Program-made: the position numbers and the translations under genes
In this document: positions 1 through 9,339 of the stretch, one piece after another
How the letters are laid out: each line of letters begins with the position of its first letter
How positions within the stretch are numbered: the first letter of the stretch is position 1
Origin: CAVYHX01 sp963768415
GTDB taxonomy: Bacteria > Pseudomonadota > Gammaproteobacteria > UBA9214
Direction: 5' to 3'
Assembly: GCA_963768415.1 (NCBI GenBank)
Contig: CAVYHX010000007.1
Location: forward strand, 4,105-68,104
DNA length: 64,000 nt
The notes under the pieces: model-generated
Databases searched by the model: none
What the model was told of the DNA's origin: nothing
Seen by the model: only the letters and a program-made list of their open reading frames with translations

Positions 1-561
1 GCTGGTCAAATCCAGGGGAACACCATCGATAAAAGACCGCGACAAGCGCAGCAGTCGATAATCGCGGTAGACGATCAGGGCCAATGGCGCCAGGAAATGC
101 TGGCAAAATTGTCGATAGGCTACCCATGGGTTCCCTTCCCGATATTTCTCGAAAGAAAGCGTATCGATAAATATGGGGCGACCCTGATGGAACTGTACGT
201 TGTAGGCTGAAGCATCCTTCAGACACAGGCCATACTTCATCGCCTGTATCTGGATATCCATGGTCAGCAACGCCGCATCTTTCAGCTGGCTGAAGGACCA
301 CTCATAGGGATAGGAGATATAGCGGAGCTGTTCCGGCTCAAGAATCTTGTAACAATCCCCCTTTCCTGCATCCCCGGTTTCCCTGTGCGTGATCAGCCAT
401 TTTTTTTCCACCAAAGCATCGTACAAGCCGGAACTCATAAGCAGATCATAGTTTTCCTTGTAGACCTGATTAACCTGCCGCATGACCTTGCCGTGTTCCT
501 TGAAGAGGAAACCGCTGGGGTCTCTGAAGGATGATGCCAGTCGACTGTTATTCACGCGCAC
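1..561 (-). CDS. SAM-dependent methyltransferase-like protein, N-terminal part (cut by window edge)
   Basis: The gene runs off the left edge and about 187 codons are visible. The N-terminus reads SSFRDPSGFLF, then MSSGLYDALVEK, with DASAYNVQF near residue 118 and FIDTLSFE near residue 132. From memory, this block is typical of large class I SAM-dependent methyltransferases related to nodulation protein NoeA; the SAM-binding domain would lie outside the window, so the activity is inferred. GTG at 559-561 is chosen as start because it just precedes the conserved SFRDPSGF block. An ATG at 484 would remove that block. The gene is divergent from the sulfatase gene to its right. The family assignment is moderately secure, the substrate unknown. 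Confidence 0.55.
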   Translation of the reverse strand, partial: MRVNNSRLASSFRDPSGFLFKEHGKVMRQVNQVYKENYDLLMSSGLYDALVEKKWLITHRETGDAGKGDCYKILEPEQLRYISYPYEWSFSQLKDAALLTMDIQIQAMKYGLCLKDASAYNVQFHQGRPIFIDTLSFEKYREGNPWVAYRQFCQHFLAPLALIVYRDYRLLRLSRSFIDGVPLDLTS

Positions 562-709
562 TCCGGGCCAGAAATTGAACGGGGTTCCACACACTTCCCC
601 GTGCTGCAAAAATATATCATTTTACAGAGAGAGGTACCGACAGTATTATTATTTTCATCAGTTCATCATCGCAAGCTCAAGGCTGCATAATGCTTCTATC
701 GGTCCGGAA

Positions 710-2354
710 ATGACGACACCCGAAATGGATCAGGCCGTGAAGGCATCGCCTTCGTCCGACGGCCTGAAGGATTTTTCCGTTCGCCTGATCGCCTGTTTCC
801 TCATTCTGTGGACCCCGTTTTTCTTCTTCTCAGACTTTCGCGGTCACCCCGCCCCGGCGACAGCGCTGATCTATTCCGCGATCCTGTTTGCCCTGGCAGC
901 GCTTTTTTTTTGCCCTGCTCATGGGCCCCGGAAAGAGCATCCGGCGTGTCGCGGTTTTCACGCTGATTGTCTGTCTGTTCCTTGATCTGCAGGCTCCCTG
1001 GTTCGATGATGCCGCAGCCCTCGGGACTGCGGTCCTGATCGCCGGCGTATTCTGGCTGCTCAGGGAGCATCTGGCGCTGATCCTGGTGAGCCTGTTTGCA
1101 ACCGTGCTTGTCACCAGCGCCCTCACCACGCCGGGCGGCCAATATGTCGATCACTGGACAGTTACAGAGCAGGGTGGCGACGACGCTGCGACCGCGAGCG
1201 GAATGATCGTCCATTTGATTCTCGACGAATTTGCAGGCCTTGCGGGCATTCCTGATGACATCGCCGGTGGTCGCGAGCTGAAAGCTGAAATCAAGGAGTT
1301 TTTTCAGAGCTACGGCTTTTCGCTTCAAACCCGTGCGATCAGCGAATATGCATCCTCGCGGGCTTCGATTTCCGGCATGCTGAATTTTGATGCCGGCGAA
1401 GCCCCGGAGAAGCATTACCACGGCAAGCACCCGTTCATCATGAAGAACAACGCCTACTTCGAACACCTGCATCAGCGCGGCTACAAGATCAATGTCTATC
1501 AATCGACCTATCTCGACTTCTGTGCAGAAACACCCGTTCCCCTGGCTTCCTGCTTCAACTACCGCTATGACGGTACCGACTGGTTGCGCACGGCCACCCT
1601 GAGCGACTTTCGGAAAATGTCCGTCCTGCTTGGTATGTATCTGAACCTGCCAGGCCTGTTTGAATCGGGCTGGAAGTCGTATGTTAAATTGCGCGGCCAG
1701 GCGCAAAGGATTGGCGTTTCTCTCCCGACGATCCTGGCCTGGGACGGTAACCCGTCGCCGATCACTGCGGTGTCCGCGCTCGATCATCTTCGCGAGCCAG
1801 TCCTGGAAGCGCCGCAAGGCACAGCACATTTCGCCCACCTGTTGCTGCCGCACGGTCCCTATGTCTATGACGCGGAATGCAACCTCCGGGGTCCCCCATT
1901 CGGCTGGCTCAGCAGCCACCCTTTGCATGAGAAGGACAACACGCAAGCCGGCCGCGCGCTCAGATATCAACAGTATTTTGTCCAGGTTCAATGCACGCTC
2001 AGGCAACTACAGCAGCTCTTCGACGGATTGAAGGCGGAAGGTAAATGGGCGGATACCGAAATTATTCTGCATAGCGATCATGGATCACGTATCTACGCGA
2101 CCGCCCCGCGCAGCAAGAACCGGGAACGCCTGAACGCACAGGATCTGGCTGACGGTTTCAACACGCTATTTGCCGTGAAATCGCCCCATGCCCAGGCAAT
2201 CGCAGACGATACAACGGTGCCGGTCTCCCGGCTGTTGGCCAGGTTGATCGGCGCAGACGTGCAAGCCAGCGGCGAAGATCACCCACCCGTGGTCTACCTG
2301 CAGAGCCAGGACGACGAACCCTGGATGGCATTCCCCTGGGAGGAAACGCGCTAA
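710..2354 (+). CDS. Membrane-anchored sulfatase-family (alkaline phosphatase fold) hydrolase or transferase, frameshifted
   Basis: About 547 residues once a frameshift in the poly-T run at 902-910 is bridged. The first frame starts at ATG 710 (MTTPEMDQ) and gives two hydrophobic segments; the second frame continues with three more, then a soluble domain. That domain contains HLLLPHGPYVYD near residue 380 and IILHSDHGSRI near residue 452, the latter matching the metal-binding DHG motif of sulfatase and lipoteichoic-acid-synthase-like enzymes. Membrane helices followed by a periplasmic sulfatase fold are typical of phospho- or sulfo-group transferases acting on envelope lipids or glycans. The substrate cannot be read from sequence. 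The homopolymer position suggests a sequencing error rather than a real pseudogene. Confidence 0.75.
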
Positions 2355-2511
2355 CCCGATGCTTTGTCGCGCTCGTACAGATCAATTGAACCCCAGTCTC
2401 TTTTACGACCAGCTGCCCGGAAGACAGCTTTCAGCGCGCCATTCCAGGTGAAAAAACAGCTGGTTCATGATGCGTTATCGCGTTTTGCCAAAGTGGCGCG
2501 TTCGATCGCAC

Positions 2512-2716
2512 ATGAACACCCTACTCGAAAAGCTGACCAGATTCCTCGTCCTTGTCCTCGGACTGCTGTTCTGGCTGTCCCGGAGAAAAAAATCCGCGTC
2601 GACCGCTGGCTTCGCGGGCGCGAGGAATTCCGCAAGCTGAAACTGGCCGACGCGGTGATCGTGTCGTTCGGCAAGAGCAGGCCGCACCTGGCTGCGGGTG
2701 ATGCTGTCGCGCTTCT
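2512..2716 (+). pseudogene. Sulfotransferase, 5' remnant
   Basis: Starting at ATG 2512, the sequence encodes a hydrophobic N-terminus (FLVLVLGLLFWLS). After a shift at the A-run near 2585 it continues KLADAVIVSFGKSG, and after another shift near 2680 RTWLRVMLSRF. The assembled motif SFGKSGRTWLRVMLS is the 5'-phosphosulfate-binding loop of PAPS-dependent sulfotransferases. The remaining domain is absent: within a few codons the sequence becomes IS91-type transposase. This is therefore a truncated gene. It lies 157 bp after a sulfatase-like gene, which hints that the locus once handled sulfated glycans or lipids. Confidence 0.6.
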
Positions 2717-3190
2717 AGCAGGTCAAGCTGTTTTTGGACGAAGTGTATGCGGGTGGTCGTGATCATCTGCGTTTTCAGCGGGTGAAGGCCCCGACAAGGC
2801 CGAACTGGAAAGCCTCGTACACACTTTGAGCGAGCGGGTCGGCCGATACCTGGAGCGACAAGGGTTGCTGGTGCGCGATATGGACAACAGCTATCTTGCG
2901 TTGGAGCCCCAGGATGAGACCGGTCTGGAGCAGGTGCTTGGCAGTTCAATTACCTACCGCATCGCGATCGGTCCGCACCAGGGCCGCAAGGCCTTCAGTC
3001 TGCAGACCCTGCCGCAGCAGGGTTGCCTGGAAGAGAGCAGCGCCCGGGTGGCGAAAGCGTCGGATTTCTCGCTGCATGCCGGGGTGGCCGCCGGGGCCCG
3101 CGAGCGGCAAAAGCTCGAGCGGCTGTGCCGTTACATCACCCGTCCGGCCATAGCCGAGAAACGGTTGTCGCTGGCCACCCAGGGCTAGGT
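2717..3190 (+). pseudogene. IS91-family (Y2/rolling-circle type) transposase, C-terminal remnant
   Basis: The frame reads KLFLDEVYAGG, DHLRFQRVKAP, then LSERVGRYLERQGLL, SSITYRIAIGPHQGRK, SLQTLP, DFSLHAGVAAGARERQKLER, LCRYITRPAIAEKRLS. This is the familiar C-terminal half of IS91-like transposases (Y2_Tnp family). The usual following segment (YQLK...) survives only as RYCYQLKG in another frame at about 3187, after which homology stops. The N-terminal catalytic part is missing and a frameshift lies near 2780. The fragment abuts the sulfotransferase remnant directly, consistent with insertion and later decay, or one-ended transposition. Confidence 0.65.
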
Positions 3191-3447
3191 ACTGTTATCA
3201 GCTCAAGGGTAGTAGTTGATTGCCTGATGCGCTGCGCTATGCGTTCCAGTTCCTCCGGTGCCTGGGCGCTGACAAACAGTGCCGTGACCGGTCATTGCAG
3301 TGTCAGCAGCGTTGTTTCCTGCGCGCCGTCTTGCTGTCGATGCCACCTCGTTGGGCCGCATTAGCGGAACTTTGAGCTGCAGGATATGATCTACATGGAA
3401 ATATAACGATACCCCATGATTCTGAACAACCCTGCCACTTGAGGTAA
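3191..3447. other. Non-coding or decayed stretch
   Basis: No convincing reading frame. It is probably the tail of the decayed IS91-type element plus the upstream region of the next gene. No terminal repeats could be recognised. Confidence 0.3.
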
Positions 3448-4320
3448 TACGTCATCTCTCAAAAAACCGGACCCGCGCGGTACTTTGCCAGCCTGCTCCT
3501 GCTGACAATCGCACTGCCGGTCAGCGGCCTTGCCGACCCCGTCAACAGCTTGCCCGGCTGGAGCGAAGTGTCGTTCGAACGGCACTCGATTTGGGTTACC
3601 GCGCGCTCAAAACTTTCCATCGCGGCGCGCAACGATGATCAGTTGGGCGCAGTCTGGGTGTTGCAGGTGGAAGAATCCATTGCTGGAAATCGCGCGCAGG
3701 AGACGCAGCTGATGACCCCCGGAAGCGGGTGTTTGTTGCAGCGCAGCAGACTCACCAGCGGCAAGAACACGCGCTTGAAGGAGTATCGCTATGCGGCGGA
3801 GAAGTTGGTGCGGATTCGCCGTGAGCCGGATTCAGCGCGGGATTTGCCGTCCGCCCAGTGGCCAGTCTCGAGCCGCCGGGATATCTCTTACCCGGCACTC
3901 GAGGAGGGTGCGGTACTGACCTCCATGCCCGCTTTGCTGCTGGCGGCCGGCAGCGTGGTAGAGGCACCCGGTCATGCGGCTACGGTATACGTGCACGGCG
4001 ACTTTAATTTCTACCGGGTGCGGCTGAGTGTGGTCGGCGAAGAACAGGTGGAGGTGGATTATTCGCTGGGCGGCGGGCTGCAACGGATGCAGGGCGAGCG
4101 CACGGCGATTGTTGTCGGCCTGCAAGTCGACCCGGTGGGCACGCCGCGAGGCGACCCGGAATTCAGCTTGCTGGGCCTCGGCGGCCAGGTTTCCATCCTG
4201 CTGGACGAGCAGTCCCGGCTGCCCCTGCAGGTGCGGGGCAGGGCGCCGCGAATTGGGGAGACCTACATCAACCTGGTAGCCGCCGACATCGGCCCGACTC
4301 CCCGGGAACAGCTGCCTTGA
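3448..4320 (+). CDS. Exported protein, DUF3108-like, start unresolved
   Basis: The open frame covers 291 codons. Its first part is a convincing signal peptide (RYFASLLLLTIALPVSGLA followed by DPVNS). No ATG, GTG or TTG occurs between the upstream TAA at 3445 and the signal peptide, so a small error in the A6 run at 3461 may hide the true start. The mature part ends in beta-rich sequence with VQVDPVG-like and SILLDEQSRLPLQVRG segments; the last resembles the tail of periplasmic DUF3108 proteins, but that link is tentative. It overlaps the downstream lipid kinase gene by 4 bp (TTGA), so the two are translationally coupled and probably act in one envelope lipid process. Confidence 0.6.
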   Translation, partial: YVISQKTGPARYFASLLLLTIALPVSGLADPVNSLPGWSEVSFERHSIWVTARSKLSIAARNDDQLGAVWVLQVEESIAGNRAQETQLMTPGSGCLLQRSRLTSGKNTRLKEYRYAAEKLVRIRREPDSARDLPSAQWPVSSRRDISYPALEEGAVLTSMPALLLAAGSVVEAPGHAATVYVHGDFNFYRVRLSVVGEEQVEVDYSLGGGLQRMQGERTAIVVGLQVDPVGTPRGDPEFSLLGLGGQVSILLDEQSRLPLQVRGRAPRIGETYINLVAADIGPTPREQLP

Positions 4321-5282
4321 CCCGGCCCGAATGTATCGAGATCGGCTTGATCAGCAATCCCAACAGCGGCCATAACAGGGACGAGTTCGCCAGGATCGAG
4401 GCCCTGGTTGCCGGGCAACCAGCCATCCATCACGTCGTGACTCACTGCCCGGCCGACATTGCGCCCGCACTGGAGGCATTGTCCAGGCGGCGAGTGAAGG
4501 TGCTGGCGATCAATGGCGGGGATGGTACCGCAGCCGCCATACTGGGCCGGATGCTTGAGCAAGCCGTATTTGTGAAACCACCACTCATTGCCTTGTTGCC
4601 CGGCGGTACGGCGAACATGAATGCCGGGGATGTCGGTATCCGCGGCAGGCTGGTCCCGGCGATGCGGCGCTTTTGTAGCTGGTGCGAAGATCGGCAGGAT
4701 GCGCATGACCGAATTGTCGAGCGGCCCCTGTTGCGGGTCCGGACCGGTGGAGCCTCCCACTACGGCATGTTTCTCGGCGCCGGGGCCGTGATGCAGGGTA
4801 CCGAATATACCCACAGCGAAATTCATGCCCGTGGCCTGCGCGACGAGTTGAGCCTGGCCCTGGGTACCGCCAGGACGATTTGGGGGGTGTTGCGCGACGA
4901 CCCCCGGTTCACTCAGTCTGTGTCGATAAGCCTGCGCCTGGACGACGCTAGCGAACCGGCCACCCACGACGCCCTGATACTGGCTGTCAGCACGCTGCAC
5001 AGACTGTTTTTCGGTATGCGCCCTTTCTGGGGCACCGGGCCCGGGCGCCTGCGCATGACGCTGGTTGAGCAACACTGCACCCGCTTCCTGCGGACATTCA
5101 TCTCCATCGTCCGGGGCCGCCCCAATCGCAATGCGGTTCCGCAGTCGGGCTATATCAGTCACAATGCCGACCGTATCCAGCTATCGATGGACGGTGGTCT
5201 CAATCTTGATGGCGAGATCATCCATGCCCGCGGCGCGGTCAGCATCGATACGACCGAGTCTCTGCGGTTTCTGCGGCTGTGA
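4317..5282 (+). CDS. Diacylglycerol kinase-like lipid kinase
   Basis: This 321-residue protein has the DAGK catalytic fold: LISNPNSGHN at the N-terminus (NPxSG nucleotide-binding element), INGGDGTAAAIL near residue 64 (GGDGT motif) and LLPGGTANMNAGDVG near residue 95. Such enzymes phosphorylate diacylglycerol or related lipids with ATP, or act on sphingosine-like lipids. The start is TTG 4317, overlapping the stop of the exported-protein gene (TTGA). The stop TGA at 5280 overlaps the next gene by 4 bp, giving a three-gene coupled operon. The adjacent nucleotidyltransferase-like gene suggests that phosphatidate made here may feed a CDP-lipid step; that is inference. Confidence 0.8.
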   Translation: MTRPECIEIGLISNPNSGHNRDEFARIEALVAGQPAIHHVVTHCPADIAPALEALSRRRVKVLAINGGDGTAAAILGRMLEQAVFVKPPLIALLPGGTANMNAGDVGIRGRLVPAMRRFCSWCEDRQDAHDRIVERPLLRVRTGGASHYGMFLGAGAVMQGTEYTHSEIHARGLRDELSLALGTARTIWGVLRDDPRFTQSVSISLRLDDASEPATHDALILAVSTLHRLFFGMRPFWGTGPGRLRMTLVEQHCTRFLRTFISIVRGRPNRNAVPQSGYISHNADRIQLSMDGGLNLDGEIIHARGAVSIDTTESLRFLRL

Positions 5283-6212
5283 CTGAAGCACAACCGCCGA
5301 CCGATCCTGACACCGACCGCGTCCTCGCGGCCCTGCTGCAGCAGCTGAGGGAGCGCCACCACGGCGCGGTCAACAGTATCCTGCTCTACGGGTCGTGCCT
5401 GCGCGGCGGCGACATTTTCGACGGCCTGGTCGACCTGTACCTGATCTGCGACAGCTACGGGTCGGCCTATGCCGGCCACGGTCTTGCCCTGATCAACTGG
5501 CTGCTGCCGCCGAATGTGTTTTATGCCGAGCTCGTGCACGAGGGCAAGACGCTGCGCAGCAAGTACGCGCTTATCTCCACCGCGGATTTCCGCCGTGGCT
5601 GCTCGACCCGCTGGTTTGAATCCTATATCTGGGGGCGCTTCGCCCAACCCGTCCGGATCGTCTACTGCCGGGACCGGTCCAGTCGCGATACCGTTGAGCA
5701 GTGCCTGTTGCAGGCGGGTCGCACCTTCCTGCAGCGCGCACTGCCCCGTTTGCCGGCATCCGGTCCGGTGTTCGACCTGTGGCGGGGCGCGCTGGCGCTC
5801 AGTTACGGTACCGAGCTGCGCACCGAGCGCAGTGGCCGTGCCGCAGAGCTGGTGCAGGCTATCGCTCGGGCATTTTGAAACCGTGACCCGCCAGCTCCAG
5901 GGTACGCTCGATTTTCCTTTCAGCGTCTACGAGCTTGAACAGACACTGCATTACCGGGCCGATGTCCCCGGCTACCGACGAGCGTCAGGCAGGCTCGGCT
6001 GGCTCCTGCGGCGGGTGTACGGCAAGTTGATGTCGGTATTGCGACTGCTGAAGGGCCTGTTTACCTTCGATGGTGGCATCGATTATGTGGTATGGAAGTT
6101 GGCCAGGCACTCCGGGCAGGAGGTGGTCGTTCCGGACAGGGTGCGCCGCTTCCCGCTGCTGTTCATGTGGGGCTTTTTCTGGCGGCTCTACCGGCGGGGT
6201 GTGTTCAGGTGA
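5279..6212 (+). CDS. Nucleotidyltransferase-like protein, possible CDP-diacylglycerol synthase (Tam41-like), frameshifted
   Basis: The first frame (199 codons) has LLYGSCLRGGDIFDGLVDLY near residue 38, a polymerase-beta-type GS...D.D signature, followed by LLPPNVFYAEL. At about 5870 the frame shifts, and the C-terminal part continues as ETVTRQLQGTLDFPF to FTFDGGIDYVVWKLARHSG and RLYRRGVFR. Together about 310 residues. The layout (GS-x-D core, then a conserved small GG-containing C-terminal block) recalls proteins annotated as phosphatidate cytidylyltransferase of the Tam41/Mmp37 group; I am not certain of that. The start overlaps the kinase stop by 4 bp. A kinase making phosphatidate next to an enzyme that could activate it with CTP would be coherent. 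Confidence 0.55.
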
Positions 6213-6279
6213 GCAGTAGAAAATACGGCGAGTTTATTCTATAGTTCCGCTCCCCCGTTCCATGTTCCCTGGCCGTTTT

Positions 6280-7222
6280 ATGAAGCATTGCGTTTTCATC
6301 CAGACCAACCACAAGCAGATCACCGGCGCGATCGTTGCCGAGCATGCCTTGCGCCGTTACTCCAGCAACAATGACAAGTTCGATGTGCAGATCATCGACA
6401 GCCGTGATTACCCGTTCTTCGCCGCCCACGAGGGCCAGGAGTACTTGCGGGACGGTGTCAAGCGGATCTGGTTGAATGACGACCTGCAGTCCTTTACCCC
6501 CACCCGCTTCATGCCGCCCAAACTGATGGGTTACGAGGGCCGAGCGGTGGTCATCGACCCGGACATCTTCGCCGCGGCCGATGTCTGGGAGCTGCTGAGC
6601 CGGGACATGCAGGGCAAGGCCATCATGTGCCGCATGCGCTCCGGCCCCAAGGGCCTGGTGGATCGCTGTATGGCCAGCAGTGTGATGCTGCTGGACTGCG
6701 CCAGGCTCAGGCACTGGGACGTGGAGCGCAAGTTCGAGGCCATGTTCGACTTCACCCAGGACTACCAGCCCTGGATCTGCCTGAAGGATGAACCGCGCGA
6801 CTCGATCGGCTTCTTCGAGCGCGAGTGGAACGATTTCGACAAGTTCACGCCTGCGACCAAGATGCTGCACACCACCCGGCGCAAGACCCAACCCTGGAAA
6901 ACCGGCCTGCCCACGGACTGGCGTCCGGCCGAGCGCTTCCGCCTGTTCCCCCCGCCGCCTGGGTGATGCGCGCACGGCGCAAGCTGTTCGGTGAATACGC
7001 CTTTTTGGGTAATTACAAGCAGCACCCGGACAAGAACCAGGAGAACTTCTTCTTCGGCCTGCTAAAGGAGTGCCTGGAGCAGGGCAAGATCACGAAGATT
7101 TCCTGCGCTAGGAAATGGCGCAGAACCATGTTCGCCACGACGCCCTGGAAGTGGTAGCGCGGACCCCCGAACTGCCACCGGCTCCCCGGCACCCGCTCAG
7201 CTCGATCTCAGCAGCTGCCTGA
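6280..7222 (+). CDS. Glycosyltransferase-like protein (paralogue A), frameshifted
   Basis: Starts MKHCVFIQTNHKQ at ATG 6280 (not the in-frame ATG at 6262), because the paralogue at 8356 begins at the equivalent point. Core motifs are RIWLNDDLQSFTPTRF, LMGYEGRAVVIDPDIFA (a DxD-type motif) and WNDFDK. The first frame ends at 6966 after a C-run; comparison with the paralogue shows the frame continuing ARRKLFGEYAFLGNYKQHPD. A second shift near 7100 leads to HVRHDALEVV and a stop at 7220-7222. About 314 residues. It resembles nucleotide-sugar-dependent glycosyltransferases of the GT8/GT-A type; the acceptor is unknown. The 3' end overlaps the convergent ELM1-family gene by about 26 bp. Confidence 0.65.
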
Positions 7223-8264
7223 CCCGGGCGGCCGTATTCGCCAGCTCCGTGTCCTTTGCGACCGGGGGCGGTACCGGGGTGCTCTCACCCAGCCAGTTGG
7301 CGCGCTGGCTGTCTATCAGCGACTGTTGTATCCGGGCCACATCCCGGCGCATACGGCGCGGCCCGAAGCGCATTGCGAAGCGGTGGCTGAGGGGCTTGTA
7401 GCGGTAGTTGTGCCGCAGGCGCCACCAGAGCGCGTCGCCGTCCCCCATGTCGAATATGAGCAGTGGCTTGTTCGTGGATGACGCCTCCGCCAGCATCGAC
7501 ATGCTTTCACCGGTGACCACAAACATATCCGCCAGCGCCAGCAGACCAGCATAGGGATTGTTTCCGCCCTTGCCGAAGCGGTAACAGTAATGGGGCACCG
7601 AGATTTGCTCCAGCAATGCGTCGGTGGCTCCCTCCGGGGTGCGCGGGCTGTTGGATATCAGCAGTGAACCCCCGTGCTCCCGGGCCAGCCGGTCGCACTG
7701 AAGCCCCAGTTGCCTTGCCTTGGCCGGGGTGAAGACGAAGCGGCCGCTGTCGCCGCCGACCAGCACCGCGATCCATGGCCGCGGTAATTCCTGCCAAAGG
7801 GGGCCGAAGGCGTGGCCGGCTTGCTGCAGTTCCGCGGGCAGCAGGCGGTGCAGGGGTAATTGGTTGTGCAGGATGTTGTGCCGCCGGGGCAGGAAATACT
7901 GCGGGGTCGTCACTATCAGGTCGAAACTGTCCAGGGGAGCCCAGGGTCGGCCGATATGCACCAGCCGGGAGTGCCCCGCAGACTGGCGTTGAATCCAGTG
8001 CGCCACGGGTTCGTTGCGGCGCCCGGCCGTGATGACCAATTCCGGCCAGGGGGGGGGCAGGGCACTGGAGCGGGTTGCGTTGATGCCCGCGAGGCTGGCG
8101 CGGGATCCCAGGTGCACCAGCAACTCCCAGGGTTGGGCGACGATATGCTTTTCCTGCGTGGGATAGCCCAGCTCTGCTGCCAGCGCGCGTACCTGGGCAT
8201 TATCCCCGGCTTTACGCCCCAGCAGACACCAGACTAACGGCTGCGTCACAGATATTTCCTCCAA
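7197..8264 (-). CDS. ELM1/GtrOC1 family putative glycosyltransferase
   Basis: This 355-residue protein matches the Mito_fiss_Elm1 family (PF06258): QPLVWCLLGRKAGDNAQ near the N-terminus, PELVITAGRRNEPVA, IVTTPQYFLPRRHNILHN, IAVLVGGDSGRF, and near the C-terminus FVVTGESMSMLAEASSTNKP with FDMGDGDALWW. Bacterial members are GT-B-like and usually sit in outer-membrane polysaccharide loci; a sugar-transfer role is inferred. The gene lies convergent to, and between, two paralogous glycosyltransferase-like genes on the opposite strand, so it belongs functionally to that envelope locus although transcribed separately. No frameshift is evident. Confidence 0.75.
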   Translation of the reverse strand: MEEISVTQPLVWCLLGRKAGDNAQVRALAAELGYPTQEKHIVAQPWELLVHLGSRASLAGINATRSSALPPPWPELVITAGRRNEPVAHWIQRQSAGHSRLVHIGRPWAPLDSFDLIVTTPQYFLPRRHNILHNQLPLHRLLPAELQQAGHAFGPLWQELPRPWIAVLVGGDSGRFVFTPAKARQLGLQCDRLAREHGGSLLISNSPRTPEGATDALLEQISVPHYCYRFGKGGNNPYAGLLALADMFVVTGESMSMLAEASSTNKPLLIFDMGDGDALWWRLRHNYRYKPLSHRFAMRFGPRRMRRDVARIQQSLIDSQRANWLGESTPVPPPVAKDTELANTAARVRQLLRSS

Positions 8265-8355
8265 TGCCTCGACACGAGAACATGTCGGCTACGGAGTTTA
8301 ACAATAACGCCGCTCCCGGTAGACTAGCCATACTTCAACATCGAGATGAAATAGC

Positions 8356-9232
8356 GTGAAACCAACAGTTTTCATACACACCAACCACAAGCAACGCCTC
8401 GGCGCGCTTGTCAGCCGATATTCCCTCAGGCGAAATTCCGCGCATGCGGAGAAATTTGACATACAGCTTAATCGAGACCCGTGATTTTCCCGTTATGCAG
8501 GAAAGGGAAGGTCAACTGTATATGCGCGATGGTGACATGCGACCCTGGTTGAATGACGACCTGCAATCCTTCACGCCGCTGCGCTTTGCGCCGCCCCAAT
8601 TGATGGGCTACGAGGGCCGCGCCGTCGTCATCGATCCTGACGTCTTCGCCGTCGGTGATATCTGGGAGTTGCTCGAGCGCGACATGGATGGCAAGGCGAT
8701 TATGTGTCGGCGCAAGGGGCACAAGGCCGCCTATGCCACAAGTGTCATGCTCCTGGATTGCGCGAAGCTGACTCACTGGCAGTTCGAGCGGGACTTCGAG
8801 GAAATGTTTGAGCCGGTGAAGCGGGACTATATGGACTGGATTTCTCTAAAGCTGGAGGACCCGGCCACCATCGGCCTGTTAGAGAACGAGTGGAATGATT
8901 TCGACCGGCTCACCGAGGACACCAGGTTGTTACACAATACCAAGCGCATGACCCAGCCCTGGAAAACCGGTCTCAAGGTGGACTTTCGCCCGGCCGACAG
9001 AATACAGCTGTTCCCCCCTCGCCACTGGTTGCGTCGCGCTCGCCGAGCCCTGTTCGGCGACTATCGGTTTGCCGGCAAGTACAAGCCGCACCCCGATCCT
9101 AACCAGGAAAAGTTCTTCTTCAAGCTGGTCAGCGAGTGCCTGCGAGAGGGAGAGATTTCCGAACAGCAATTGCGCGATGAAATTGCCAGCGGGCATGTGC
9201 GCCGGGATGCTTTTGACCTGATCGGTGCTTGA
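8356..9232 (+). CDS. Glycosyltransferase-like protein (paralogue B), frameshifted near start
   Basis: GTG 8356 begins KPTVFIHTNHKQ, the counterpart of MKHCVFIQTNHKQ in the copy at 6280. After EKFDIQL an extra A near 8473 (ttaatcg) shifts the frame; the second frame continues IETRDFPVMQEREGQLYMRD and runs intact to 9232. Core motifs are WLNDDLQSFTPLRF, LMGYEGRAVVIDPDVFA, WNDFDRL and RRARRALFGDYRF. About 292 residues, with strong similarity to paralogue A throughout, so the two arose by duplication. Likely a GT-A type sugar transferase for envelope glycan; donor and acceptor are unknown. The gap between the ELM1 gene and this GTG (8265-8355) must carry both divergent promoters. Confidence 0.65.
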
Positions 9233-9339
9233 GCCGGCCGGCTCATAGCCTTCGGCCCATCAGTGCCTTGTGGCGCCCGATCCGGCACTGTCCGCAGACC
9301 GGGTCTCAGCTCACAGCCGGTTGCCCACCGGGATATCGT

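Noticed and set aside
801..2006. 401-codon frame on the minus strand
   Set aside because: Antisense to the sulfatase-like gene, which has clear motifs.
4263..5162. 299-codon minus frame
   Set aside because: Antisense to the lipid kinase gene with its GGDGT motif.
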